Part shown: piece by piece, positions 1-6,739 of the stretch
Numbering within the stretch: position 1 is the stretch's first letter
Layout: each line of letters begins with the position of its first letter
Made by a program: the position numbers and the translations under genes
Assembly: GCA_003511125.1 (NCBI GenBank)
Contig: DOJV01000066.1
Location: forward strand, 1-26,999
Reading direction: 5' to 3'
Length of the DNA stretch: 26,999 bases
DNA from: Candidatus Uhrbacteria bacterium
Lineage (GTDB): Bacteria > Patescibacteriota > Patescibacteriia > UBA9934 > GWF2-40-263
The notes under the pieces: model-generated
What the model was told of the DNA's origin: nothing
Seen by the model: the letters and a program-made list of their open reading frames with translations, nothing else
Database searches by the model: none

Positions 1-314
1 GCTAAAGGAATAAGCGCCGAGATAAAATTTCCAATCATCAAGATTAAAAAATCATCACACTCACCTTTTATTTTATCCAATAAATGAGCAAAGGGAATTT
101 GCAACAGGCTTTTTGATAAAAGAAAAACCGTGGCCGCAATTCCAATAACCGCGACATTGGCGCCATCAATATAACCCTCAATAAAAAGCGCGAAGACCGG
201 ACCCAGCAAACCTTTGGCACTGATAAAAATCACATCCGACAAAATCAAAAATTTAATCGTCGTGCTGGTTTCTGCCAGTAAATACTTTTTGAGTGGGATA
301 GGAAACCTGCCCAT
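1..314 (-). CDS. MFS-type transporter, N-terminal fragment
   Basis: Reading leftward from an ATG at 314, the frame stays open to the window edge (about 104 codons), so this is the first part of a longer gene. The peptide begins MGRFPIPLKKYLLAE and has at least two hydrophobic segments, the first around residues 20-50 with GPVFALFIEGYIDGANVAV and the second ending in LLQIPFAHLLDKIKG. That loop after the second helix resembles the conserved A-loop of major facilitator transporters, and CPR genomes often carry such MFS proteins. The substrate cannot be told. The gene is divergent from galU, with about 50 bases between the two starts. No clear Shine-Dalgarno is visible. The MFS call is moderately secure; only the first third of the protein is seen. 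Confidence 0.6.
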   Translation of the reverse strand, partial: MGRFPIPLKKYLLAETSTTIKFLILSDVIFISAKGLLGPVFALFIEGYIDGANVAVIGIAATVFLLSKSLLQIPFAHLLDKIKGECDDFLILMIGNFISALIPL

Positions 315-364
315 AGCGTAATTGGTAAAAAAATAGTATATTATTAGCAGACTTATTTTACCTT

Positions 365-1234
365 ATGAAGATTAGAAAAGCTATTATTCCGGTCGCTGGT
401 ATGGGCACGCGTTTTTTGCCGGCCACCAAAGCCCAGCCCAAAGAAATGTTGACCGTGGTCGACAAACCGGTCATTCAATATATTGTCGAGGAAGCCGTGG
501 CCTCGGGGATTGAAGAAATTATTTTTGTCACGGCCATTGGCAAGCGCGCCATCGAAGATCATTTCGATCGCAACTTCGAGTTGGAGTATCGCTTGGAACA
601 AAAAAAGAAAGAAAAAGAACTTTCAGAAATCAAACGAGTTGGTAAATTGGCAAAATTTGCTTTTGTCCGACAAAACAAACCACTTGGCGATGGTCATGCT
701 GTCCTCTGCGCCCTACCGTTTGTGGAAAAACACGAACCGGTGGCTATTCTCTTCGGCGACGATATTATCGACAACAAAGTACCGGCCCTAAAACAACTCA
801 TGGATGTCTACGATAAATACGGCGACAGCGTTATTGCCCTCGAAGAAGTGCCAAAAAAAAATGTTTCCCGATACGGTGTAATCGGCGGCAAAAAAATTGA
901 CGCCAAAACTTGGGAAATTAATCAATTTAAAGAAAAACCAACGGTCGCCGAAGCGCCTTCCAATCTTATTGTCATTGGTCAATACATCATCACGCCGGAA
1001 ATCATGAATCTTTTGGCCAAAACCAAACCCGGGAAAGACGGCGAACTGCGTCTGGCCGACGCTTTCAACGCTTACCTTGCCACCGGCCGCGTTCTTTATG
1101 GTTGCAAATTCGAAGGTAAACATTATGACTGCGGTAATAAACTAGGATTTCTCAAAGCCCAGGTCGAACTCGGATTAAAACATCCGGAAATCGGCAAAGA
1201 CCTCAAAAAATATCTCAAAAATTTAGAAAAATAA
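365..1234 (+). CDS. galU: UTP-glucose-1-phosphate uridylyltransferase
   Basis: A 289-residue cytoplasmic enzyme that joins UTP and glucose-1-phosphate to give UDP-glucose for surface glycans. The N-terminus carries the nucleotide-binding signature of bacterial GalU: KAIIPVAGMGTRFLPATKA at residues 5-23, followed by PKEMLTVVDKPVIQYIVEEA. Further landmarks are LGDGHAVLCA near residue 107, FGDDIIDN near 130 and the GKHYDCGNKLGF motif near 250. The length is normal for the family (about 280-300). It is the first gene of a plus-strand run; the solute-binding lipoprotein starts 15 bases after its stop. No Shine-Dalgarno precedes the ATG; a TATATT at 337-342 is a possible -10 box but has no good -35. 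Confidence 0.95.
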   Translation: MKIRKAIIPVAGMGTRFLPATKAQPKEMLTVVDKPVIQYIVEEAVASGIEEIIFVTAIGKRAIEDHFDRNFELEYRLEQKKKEKELSEIKRVGKLAKFAFVRQNKPLGDGHAVLCALPFVEKHEPVAILFGDDIIDNKVPALKQLMDVYDKYGDSVIALEEVPKKNVSRYGVIGGKKIDAKTWEINQFKEKPTVAEAPSNLIVIGQYIITPEIMNLLAKTKPGKDGELRLADAFNAYLATGRVLYGCKFEGKHYDCGNKLGFLKAQVELGLKHPEIGKDLKKYLKNLEK

Positions 1235-1249
1235 TCCAATCGGAGGAAT

Positions 1250-2623
1250 ATGCGTTTAAAAATTCTATCAATTATTTTACTGGCGACATTGGTTTCCCCA
1301 TTGTTTGGTTTAGGTTGCGGCCAATCGCAAGCCGAAAAAGAGGCGGCCGCTCCGGTCACACTCAAGGTTTGGAGTGTTTTCGAAGACCAAGAGGCTTTTA
1401 CTTCCCTAATGAACGCTTATCGAGGTGTTCATTCCAATGTCTCTTTTGATTTTCGGGTTCTTCGTTATGATGAATACGAAAAAGAACTTTTGCGCGCATT
1501 TGCCACCGGCGAAGGCCCGGATCTCTTCTCGATCCACAACACCTGGATTGGTGAATACGAAGATTTGATTACCCCGCTGCCAAAATCCCTAACCATTCCT
1601 TACACCGAAATCACCGGAACTTTAAAAAAAGAAAAGGTCACGGTTTTGCGTGAAGAAAAATCTTTAACCGAACAAGAATTAAAAAATAATTTTGTCGGCG
1701 TGGTTTACAACGATGTTTTGCGAGACTATCAACCGGATCCCAAAAAAGAAGCCGAAAAGAGAATTTTTGCCTTGCCATTATTTGTCGACACTCTGGCCCT
1801 TTACTCCAACACTGACTTGTTAAACGCCGCCAACATTGCCGAACCACCAACCACCTGGCAAGCCTTCCAAGATCAAGTAAAAACTTTAACCAAAATAAAT
1901 ACCAACGGCGACATTAGTCAGTCGGCCGCCGCCATTGGCACTGGCGAAAACGTCGAACGGGCTTCGGATATTCTGGCGGTGCTAATGTTACAAAACGGTT
2001 CCACCATGGAAAAAGGTGGGCACGCCATTTTTTCCGAAAAAGTCACTGGCGATCGTTATCCGGCCAGCGAAGCTTTGCGTTTTTATACCGACTTTGCCAA
2101 TCCCGTCAAAGAAGTTTATACCTGGACCGCCGACATGAACGATTCCTACGACGCCTTCACCAACGGAAAAACCGCTTTCTTTTTTGGCTATGCTTATCAT
2201 CAACCTTTGTTAAAAGTCGATGCCCCCAAACTTGATTTTCGAATCTCTGCCCTGCCGCAAATTGAAGTTGGAAAAGCCGTTAATCTGGCTAACTACTGGG
2301 TCTGGACCGTGGCCAAAGCCAGCGCCAATTCCAAATGGGCTTGGGATTTTATCCAATTCGCCTCGGAAAAAGAACAGGTGGCCGAATATTTATCTACCAG
2401 CAAAAAACCCACAGCTTTGCGCGGTTTAATTAACGAGCAAGCCGAAGACCCTGAAGTTAATATTTTTGTCTCTCAACTCTTAACCGCCGAAAGTTGGTAT
2501 CACGGCAAAGACGCCGGTGTGGTCGAAGAAGCCTTTACCGACCTGATCGACTCGGCTTTATCCGGAGACGTACTTGAAAATTTAGTAAAATCCGCTCAAA
2601 ATAAAGTTAACCAAACTTATTAG
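1250..2623 (+). CDS. Extracellular solute-binding lipoprotein (family 1)
   Basis: A 457-residue protein resembling the family 1 solute-binding proteins of ABC sugar importers. It starts with a lipoprotein signal peptide: a basic start, a hydrophobic core and the lipobox FGLGC with Cys23 as the expected lipid anchor. The mature part begins with PVTLKVWSVFEDQEAF, followed by a RAFATGEGPDLFSIHN segment, both typical of the family; near residue 310 comes AFTNGKTAFFFGY. A GGAGG Shine-Dalgarno at about 1241-1245 fixes the ATG. No permease or ATPase gene lies nearby, which is odd for a transport subunit. Its place just before a pilin-like cluster suggests either a scavenging role or a surface role linked to that apparatus; this last point is inference. 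Confidence 0.88.
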   Translation: MRLKILSIILLATLVSPLFGLGCGQSQAEKEAAAPVTLKVWSVFEDQEAFTSLMNAYRGVHSNVSFDFRVLRYDEYEKELLRAFATGEGPDLFSIHNTWIGEYEDLITPLPKSLTIPYTEITGTLKKEKVTVLREEKSLTEQELKNNFVGVVYNDVLRDYQPDPKKEAEKRIFALPLFVDTLALYSNTDLLNAANIAEPPTTWQAFQDQVKTLTKINTNGDISQSAAAIGTGENVERASDILAVLMLQNGSTMEKGGHAIFSEKVTGDRYPASEALRFYTDFANPVKEVYTWTADMNDSYDAFTNGKTAFFFGYAYHQPLLKVDAPKLDFRISALPQIEVGKAVNLANYWVWTVAKASANSKWAWDFIQFASEKEQVAEYLSTSKKPTALRGLINEQAEDPEVNIFVSQLLTAESWYHGKDAGVVEEAFTDLIDSALSGDVLENLVKSAQNKVNQTY

Positions 2624-2633
2624 GAAATTAATT

Positions 2634-3302
2634 ATGAAATTTTCAAGAAAAAAAATCTTTCTCCTACTAAGTTTATTAGTTGTTTTATTACTACCGACCA
2701 TTGTTTTGGCCGATGCCCAAACCGGAATCTGTTCCAGTGGCACCAGCTCGGCTAGTGATGTTGGAGTTTTTATGGAAGGAATTTGTACCGAGTGTTGGGA
2801 ACAAGGCAACTGTAGTATAGCAGACATTATGACCGTAGTAGCCAACGTTGGAAACTTTATTTTGAGTATTGTTGGCAGTTTGGTTTTCTTGGTTTATATA
2901 ATTGGCGGTTTTTGGTGGATTGCTTCGCACGGCGATCCGGCTTGGGTGACTAAAGGTAAAAAATGGATTGGTAGCGCGACGCTTGGACTGATAATTGTCC
3001 TGTTTGCCTATACTGGAGTCGTGGCTTTAAAGTTTGCGTTGGTGGGCCAGGTCAGCGAAGGTTATGTGGTTTGCGCTGGTACCGAAACAAATGGTCAGCT
3101 TTGTGATATCAATTCTGTTTGTTCCGGTTTCTCTTGCATAAGCGAATGTGAAAGTGGCGGCGGCTTCTGCACCGACCAAACCTCGGCTGGAATTTTTGAA
3201 ACCAATGGTGACGGCGCCTGCGCCGGTGCAACCAATTCCTGTCCGGTCAGCTCTCAATATTGCTGTATGCCGAATTCAACGGCCGCAACCACATCACCTT
3301 AG
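2634..3302 (+). CDS. Cys-rich T4SS-pilin-like membrane protein
   Basis: A 222-residue protein with a signal peptide (residues 1-26, ending VLA), then two membrane helices at about 70-96 and 112-136 separated by a short basic loop (WVTKGKKW). This is the layout of the VirB2/TrbC-like pilins found in CPR bacteria, here called from pattern. Unlike its four downstream relatives it has a long C-terminal tail (residues 140-222) holding ten cysteines, including a final CC pair; four more cysteines lie between the signal peptide and the first helix. Such spacing suggests an exported disulfide-bonded domain. An AGGAAA sequence precedes the start, 10 bases after the lipoprotein stop, so it is probably in the same operon as that gene. 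Confidence 0.75.
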   Translation: MKFSRKKIFLLLSLLVVLLLPTIVLADAQTGICSSGTSSASDVGVFMEGICTECWEQGNCSIADIMTVVANVGNFILSIVGSLVFLVYIIGGFWWIASHGDPAWVTKGKKWIGSATLGLIIVLFAYTGVVALKFALVGQVSEGYVVCAGTETNGQLCDINSVCSGFSCISECESGGGFCTDQTSAGIFETNGDGACAGATNSCPVSSQYCCMPNSTAATTSP

Positions 3303-3320
3303 TCTTCAATAAAAAACTTT

Positions 3321-3656
3321 ATGAAAAAATTCTTTTATTCTATTCTGGCCGCGGTTTTTGTTGTCGCGCCATCCATAGTTTCCGCCACTACCCTAACCAA
3401 CCCTCTCGGCACCACTGACATTCGGGTTTTTATCGGCAACCTTATCAAAGCCCTGTTGGGACTTTCTGGTGCCATAGCTCTTTTAATGTTTGTCTGGGGT
3501 GGCGCGCAGTGGATTATTTCCGGCGGCGAAAAAGACAAAATCGAAAAAGGCAAAAAAACCGTAATTTGGGCGGCATTGGGATTAATCTTTGTTTTTTTGT
3601 CTTACACCCTACTCTACAACTTGTTAAATATTTTAGGCGGAGTTGTTACGCCTTAA
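3321..3656 (+). CDS. T4SS-pilin-like two-helix protein
   Basis: A 111-residue small membrane protein. It has a signal peptide ending near SIVSA (residues 1-22), a first helix at about 42-62 (LIKALLGLSGAIALLMFVWGG), the loop motif ISGGEKDKIEKGKK, and a second helix at about 80-105. This glycine-acid-lysine loop between two helices recurs in the next three genes and is typical of VirB2/TrbC-type pilins in CPR genomes. The protein is probably inserted in the membrane and may be assembled into a pilus or secretion channel. It starts 18 bases after the Cys-rich paralogue, with no Shine-Dalgarno. The family call is by architecture and motif; the actual assembly partner is not in the window. Confidence 0.78.
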   Translation: MKKFFYSILAAVFVVAPSIVSATTLTNPLGTTDIRVFIGNLIKALLGLSGAIALLMFVWGGAQWIISGGEKDKIEKGKKTVIWAALGLIFVFLSYTLLYNLLNILGGVVTP

Positions 3657-3708
3657 TTCTCTGCCAATGTTTTCCACAAGCTTTAAAGGAAAGTTTGCCA
3701 ATCCGTGC

Positions 3709-3714
3709 TATAAT
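3709..3714 (+). promoter_or_regulatory. Extended -10 promoter before third pilin gene
   Basis: The sequence TGCTATAAT at 3706-3714 is a perfect extended -10 element (TG, one base, TATAAT). The -35 region is weak, as is usual for extended -10 promoters. It lies 37 bases before the ATG at 3752 in the 95-base gap between the second and third pilin genes, so the last three pilin genes can be transcribed apart from the galU-led genes. Confidence 0.6.
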
Positions 3715-3751
3715 AAAACCAATAAAAAAAGATTAAAACAATTTTAAAAAT

Positions 3752-4156
3752 ATGAACAAGATAAAATCCCTTTTAGCTGGTCTGACAATCTTCGTCTTAT
3801 CGGCTCCTTTAATCGCTCGTGCCGACGTCGTCGGAGTAAACGGCATGTTTGGCGGCACTTCCACCAACGGCTCCGAATTTGCCAATACTGCCGGTCTGGG
3901 TTCTGGTGATTTGGTAACCGCCATTGCTTACTTTATCCGTGTTGGTCTTGGCTTTTTGGGTGTGGCTGCCGTAGTCATCATTCTTATTGGTGGTTTTAAA
4001 TGGGTTACCGCCGGTGGCGAAGAAGAAAAAGTCAAAAAAGCCAAAAAGTATATCTTCCAGGGTCTTATTGGTTTAATCATTGTTTTATCTGCTTACACCA
4101 TCGCCACTTTTGCTCTTGGTGCCGTTACCGAAGCCATGAGTCCGTCGGTTGAATAA
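3752..4156 (+). CDS. T4SS-pilin-like two-helix protein
   Basis: A 134-residue paralogue of the flanking pilin-like genes. The signal peptide covers residues 1-24 (LSAPLIARADV). A short Gly/Thr/Asn-rich stretch follows, then a helix at about 55-80 (IRVGLGFLGVAAVVIILIGG), the loop TAGGEEEKVKKAKK and a second helix at about 96-122. The central loop motif is the family mark seen in all the short members here. The gene has its own extended -10 promoter upstream and no Shine-Dalgarno. Expected location is the cytoplasmic membrane, possibly as a pool of pilin subunits. The exact function and whether the paralogues form mixed fibres are unknown. Confidence 0.78.
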   Translation: MNKIKSLLAGLTIFVLSAPLIARADVVGVNGMFGGTSTNGSEFANTAGLGSGDLVTAIAYFIRVGLGFLGVAAVVIILIGGFKWVTAGGEEEKVKKAKKYIFQGLIGLIIVLSAYTIATFALGAVTEAMSPSVE

Positions 4157-4175
4157 ATAAACTTCCAATTTTGTC

Positions 4176-4200
4176 GGCCTCGTTAATTTTTAACGAGGCC
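4176..4200. promoter_or_regulatory. Perfect 10-bp hairpin between pilin genes
   Basis: GGCCTCGTTA and TAACGAGGCC form a perfect 10-bp stem around a five-base AT loop, 20 bases after the third pilin gene's stop and 39 bases before the next ATG. There is no T-run after it, so it is not a standard intrinsic terminator; it could slow RNA decay or set the ratio of pilin transcripts. Confidence 0.55.
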
Positions 4201-4239
4201 ATGGCGTGAGTAGATCAAAACCTTTGGTCAACTCGCGTT

Positions 4240-4572
4240 ATGGAAAAAACTCGGCTTTTGGCCGCAGCAATAGAAACGATTACCGAAGGGTTAACCACCA
4301 CCGGTGGCACTGCTGGTTTTGGTTCTTCTCCGCAATCCACAACCGTTCTAATTGGCTCTATAATAAATGCTGTTTTGGGACTTTTGGGCATCGCCGGAAT
4401 AGTTTTTATTACTTACGCCGGAATCCTTTATCTTATTTCTCAGGGTGAAAAAGAACCAATAGAAAAGGCCAAAAAAATTCTGACTTATACTATAGTTGGT
4501 ATGGTAATAATTGTCGCGGCTTTTGCCATTACTAATTATTTGATAGGCGCTTTAACTGCCATTGTTACTTAA
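4240..4572 (+). CDS. T4SS-pilin-like protein lacking a signal peptide
   Basis: A 110-residue pilin-like protein with helix 1 at about 37-60 (INAVLGLLGIAGIVFITYAG), the loop SQGEKEPIEKAKK and helix 2 at about 82-106. It differs from its paralogues at the N-terminus: the first 30 residues (MEKTRLLAAAIETITEG and a Gly/Thr tract) are not a cleavable signal peptide. No in-frame start exists upstream, because a stop codon at 4207-4209 closes the frame and no ATG, GTG or TTG lies between. So it either inserts without cleavage or has lost its leader. No Shine-Dalgarno is present. It follows the hairpin at 4176-4200 and is followed 35 bases later by the last pilin gene. Confidence 0.75.
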   Translation: MEKTRLLAAAIETITEGLTTTGGTAGFGSSPQSTTVLIGSIINAVLGLLGIAGIVFITYAGILYLISQGEKEPIEKAKKILTYTIVGMVIIVAAFAITNYLIGALTAIVT

Positions 4573-4607
4573 AATTAATTTTAAAAAAATAATTTATTCA
4601 AAAAAAT

Positions 4608-4994
4608 ATGAAATCAATTCTCGCGACCATCGTGGCTTTGGGGCAAGTCTACTTGCTTATGCCACTCACGGCCATGGCAGACGTTCCAATGAATTTAACC
4701 GATGCCAACACCTCTCTTGGTGAAATTGGAAACACCACCGGTATGGGCGGTGCGGAAGATCTCACAACAGTCATTGGTAACTTAATCAATGTTGTTTTAG
4801 GTGTTTTGGGTATTATCTTTTTGGTCCTTGTTGTTTACGCTGGGTTCCTTTATCTAACCGATCAAGGTGGTGGTGAAAAAGCCAAAAAAGCCATGAAACT
4901 TTTGACAACCGCAGTGATTGGTATTGTCATAATTGTGGCCGCTTATGCCATCTCTAACTATGTGATTGGCGCCATGGTTGCGGTTACTACCTAA
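4608..4994 (+). CDS. T4SS-pilin-like two-helix protein
   Basis: A 128-residue paralogue closing the pilin cluster. It has a signal peptide (residues 1-24, ending TAMADV), a short linker with NTTGMGGAEDL, helix 1 at about 55-83 (VVLGVLGIIFLVLVVYAG), the loop DQGGGEKAKKAMK and helix 2 at about 98-123. It is closest to the preceding gene: both end helix 2 with AISNY/AITNY followed by an IGA segment, suggesting a recent duplication. No Shine-Dalgarno precedes the ATG. A strong intrinsic terminator begins 16 bases after the stop, marking the end of the transcription unit. Confidence 0.78.
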   Translation: MKSILATIVALGQVYLLMPLTAMADVPMNLTDANTSLGEIGNTTGMGGAEDLTTVIGNLINVVLGVLGIIFLVLVVYAGFLYLTDQGGGEKAKKAMKLLTTAVIGIVIIVAAYAISNYVIGAMVAVTT

Positions 4995-5010
4995 TTAAAA
5001 AATTTAAATT

Positions 5011-5046
5011 CCGCCAGGCCCACCGCCTGGCGGTTTTTATTTTTTC
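5011..5046 (+). terminator. Intrinsic terminator of the pilin operon
   Basis: CCGCCAGGC and GCCTGGCGG form a perfect 9-bp GC-rich stem with a five-base loop, directly followed by TTTTTATTTTTT. It lies just after the last pilin gene. Confidence 0.92.
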
Positions 5047-5095
5047 CAAAAAGAAAAGTCCCTCGGGCCGGCGCTTGGCGCACAGCTCGAGGGAC
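5047..5095 (-). terminator. Intrinsic terminator of the 246-aa secreted protein gene
   Basis: Read on the minus strand, GTCCCTCG pairs with CGAGGGAC (plus-strand arms at 5058-5065 and 5088-5095) and is followed by TTTTCTTTTT. It ends the GC-rich island next to the plus-strand pilin terminator. Confidence 0.75.
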
Positions 5096-5104
5096 GAGGG
5101 GAGG

Positions 5105-5845
5105 TCAGGAACCGGAAGCGAGCGACCACCGAGTCGGTCGCTGGAACACCCCAATGTTGGGGTTCATGTTCCTCCGTCCGGAAGCCACCCACACGTCAGT
5201 CAGGGGATTCTTCTCGAATACCCGGACCTTCACGTTGTGGGGACCGCCGGTCTGGAAGACGAAGTAGGCCGAGCCCGTCTCGTCTCCTTCCAGAACGGGG
5301 ACGGCCATCTCGTTGGTCGAGACGACGCCGTTGCCGTCTAGGTCGACCGACTGGGCGTGGGGGCAGTTCATGTCACCGCACTGGAACAGCCCCGGCGCGT
5401 CCGAACCGTCGACAGTGAACAGGTAGGCCTGTCCGGGGACGAGATTGTAGATCTCGAACCCGAAGCGGTAGGTGCCCCACCTGCTCCCCATCGGGTTGTA
5501 GCCGAAGGCCGCGGTGTTGACCGGGGCCACGGCGTACATTGGGGCCGCAGACACGTAGGCCGTGCCCGTGGCGGCCGGAGCCGGGGTCGGGACGACCGTG
5601 GCGGCCTTGGCGGCCTCGAGGGCGGCCTCGGCGCGCTCGGCGCGGGTCTCGGCCTGGGCCAGGTAGACGGCCTGGAGACAGACTGGATCCGAGCCACACC
5701 GCCCGAGAAGATTCTCGAAGCAGATGTTGGCGTCAGGCGCGTTCTGGCAGACCGCGATCTGGTCCATGGGGACGACGGCCATGGCCGGGGAGGAGGCGAG
5801 GAACAGACAGGCCGCGGCGATGGCGGCGAGGATACGCTTGGACAT
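5105..5845 (-). CDS. Secreted protein with calcium-loop motif, GC-rich
   Basis: A 246-residue exported protein of unknown function. The start at 5845 is chosen because GGAG lies five bases before it and a clear signal peptide follows (MSKRILAAIAAACLFLASSP, cleavage near AMA). A longer in-frame reading to 5938 has no such support. After the leader come four cysteines in about 30 residues (CQNAP, ICFEN, GRCGSDPVC), an Ala/Glu-rich probable coiled coil (about 65-90), a Pro/Ala linker, and a beta-rich C-terminal domain from about residue 130. That domain has a Cys pair (CGDMNC) and the EF-hand-like calcium loop DLDGNGVVSTNE. Codon use is very GC-rich compared with the neighbouring blocks. It follows the lipoprotein gene by 118 bases and may share its promoter. 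I do not recognise the family. Confidence 0.72.
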   Translation of the reverse strand: MSKRILAAIAAACLFLASSPAMAVVPMDQIAVCQNAPDANICFENLLGRCGSDPVCLQAVYLAQAETRAERAEAALEAAKAATVVPTPAPAATGTAYVSAAPMYAVAPVNTAAFGYNPMGSRWGTYRFGFEIYNLVPGQAYLFTVDGSDAPGLFQCGDMNCPHAQSVDLDGNGVVSTNEMAVPVLEGDETGSAYFVFQTGGPHNVKVRVFEKNPLTDVWVASGRRNMNPNIGVFQRPTRWSLASGS

Positions 5846-5963
5846 GGAAACTCCGTGTTGAGCACGACTCGCGCGCTCGGAAGGTGGGGGGGGGTGGAAA
5901 ACTGGAAAAACTTTTTTGGGACGAGACACAAGTGTCACACCCCAGCGATCGTAGTTGTTGGCC

Positions 5964-6467
5964 CTACCTCGCCGGCGTGGCGAAAACGATCCCGCCGATC
6001 TCGTCGATCTGGGCCTGAAAGTCGGCCATGATCGCGGCGACGTCCGACGAAATCGGAACGCCGCTTGCGGGCGACGAGACGGTGGTCGCCTGTGCTCGGG
6101 CGTAGTCGGTCGCGGCCATCATCCCGCTCACGAGGAGCGAGTTGGGGGCGTAACTGTTGCCGCCATAGCCACTGCCGTACCATCCGTTGCACTCGCAGGG
6201 CTGGGCCCGGCAGATGCAGAGGTGGTTGCCGCCGACGTCACAGCGCGCCGAGTTGATCGTGCCCGCCTTGACGAGCTCGACCACCTCTTCGCACTGGCTC
6301 GCGCCAACCTCGGCGGCCTGGAAGCGCTCGGCGGCCGCAATGGTGGCCGGAGCGGACAACGGCCGCATGTAACCATCGGCTTCCAGATTACCGCTCGGAG
6401 AACGGTAGTGGAGACCGGTGCAGGAGGTGGTGAGAACGAAGGCGATGAGGGCGAGGGTGCGGGTCAT
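5964..6467 (-). CDS. Predicted lipoprotein with Cys cluster, GC-rich
   Basis: A 167-residue protein that I cannot assign to a family. The start at 6467 is supported by AGGAG five bases upstream and by a short lipoprotein-like leader, MTRTLALIAFVLTTSC; the lipobox TTSC is relaxed, so lipidation is likely but not certain. The middle holds a dense cysteine group (RCDVGGNHLCICRAQPCEC) followed by a Gly/Tyr/Ser stretch (GWYGSGYGG). The C-terminal 50 residues look helical. It is GC-rich like its two island neighbours. A near-perfect sigma-70 promoter lies 134 bases upstream, giving a leader of about 127 bases. Probably an envelope protein. Confidence 0.7.
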   Translation of the reverse strand: MTRTLALIAFVLTTSCTGLHYRSPSGNLEADGYMRPLSAPATIAAAERFQAAEVGASQCEEVVELVKAGTINSARCDVGGNHLCICRAQPCECNGWYGSGYGGNSYAPNSLLVSGMMAATDYARAQATTVSSPASGVPISSDVAAIMADFQAQIDEIGGIVFATPAR

Positions 6468-6600
6468 GGGGACTCCTGATGGGCTGAACGAGGCACAGGA
6501 ATTGTACCTCGAGTTCTCTTGTAGAAGAACAGAAAAGCCACCAAAAAACCAACTTGGAAACTCATCTTTTCTTCGCCAAAAATCCATTAAAGAACAGCTT

Positions 6601-6629
6601 AATATAGCACAAAATTTCAACTTTGTCAA
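6601..6629 (-). promoter_or_regulatory. Consensus sigma-70 promoter for the lipoprotein gene
   Basis: On the minus strand TTGACA (6629-6624), a 17-base spacer and TATATT (6606-6601) give an almost perfect vegetative promoter. Transcription should start near 6594. Confidence 0.85.
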
Positions 6630-6680
6630 TAATCAAAAAGGTTATTTTGGCTAGATTAAGCCAAATCGTTGTTTTTGATT

Positions 6681-6723
6681 ACAAAAAAAATCCCCCCACC
6701 GTCAGACTAGCCGACGGCAGGGG
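6681..6723 (-). terminator. Intrinsic terminator of the 764-aa membrane protein gene
   Basis: On the minus strand CCCC-TG-CCGTC pairs with GACGG-T-GGGG around a short loop and is followed by a run of eight T. It lies just past the stop codon at 6740. Confidence 0.85.
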
Positions 6724-6739
6724 AACGGAGAACGTCCTC

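Noticed and set aside
5357..6479. Plus-strand reading frames across the GC-rich island
   Set aside because: They are long only because of the GC-rich composition; they overlap the supported minus-strand genes and give low-complexity Arg/Gly-rich peptides.
6588..6597. boxA-like TGTTCTTTAA in the lipoprotein leader
   Set aside because: It overlaps the predicted transcription start, so it cannot work as an antitermination site; most likely chance.
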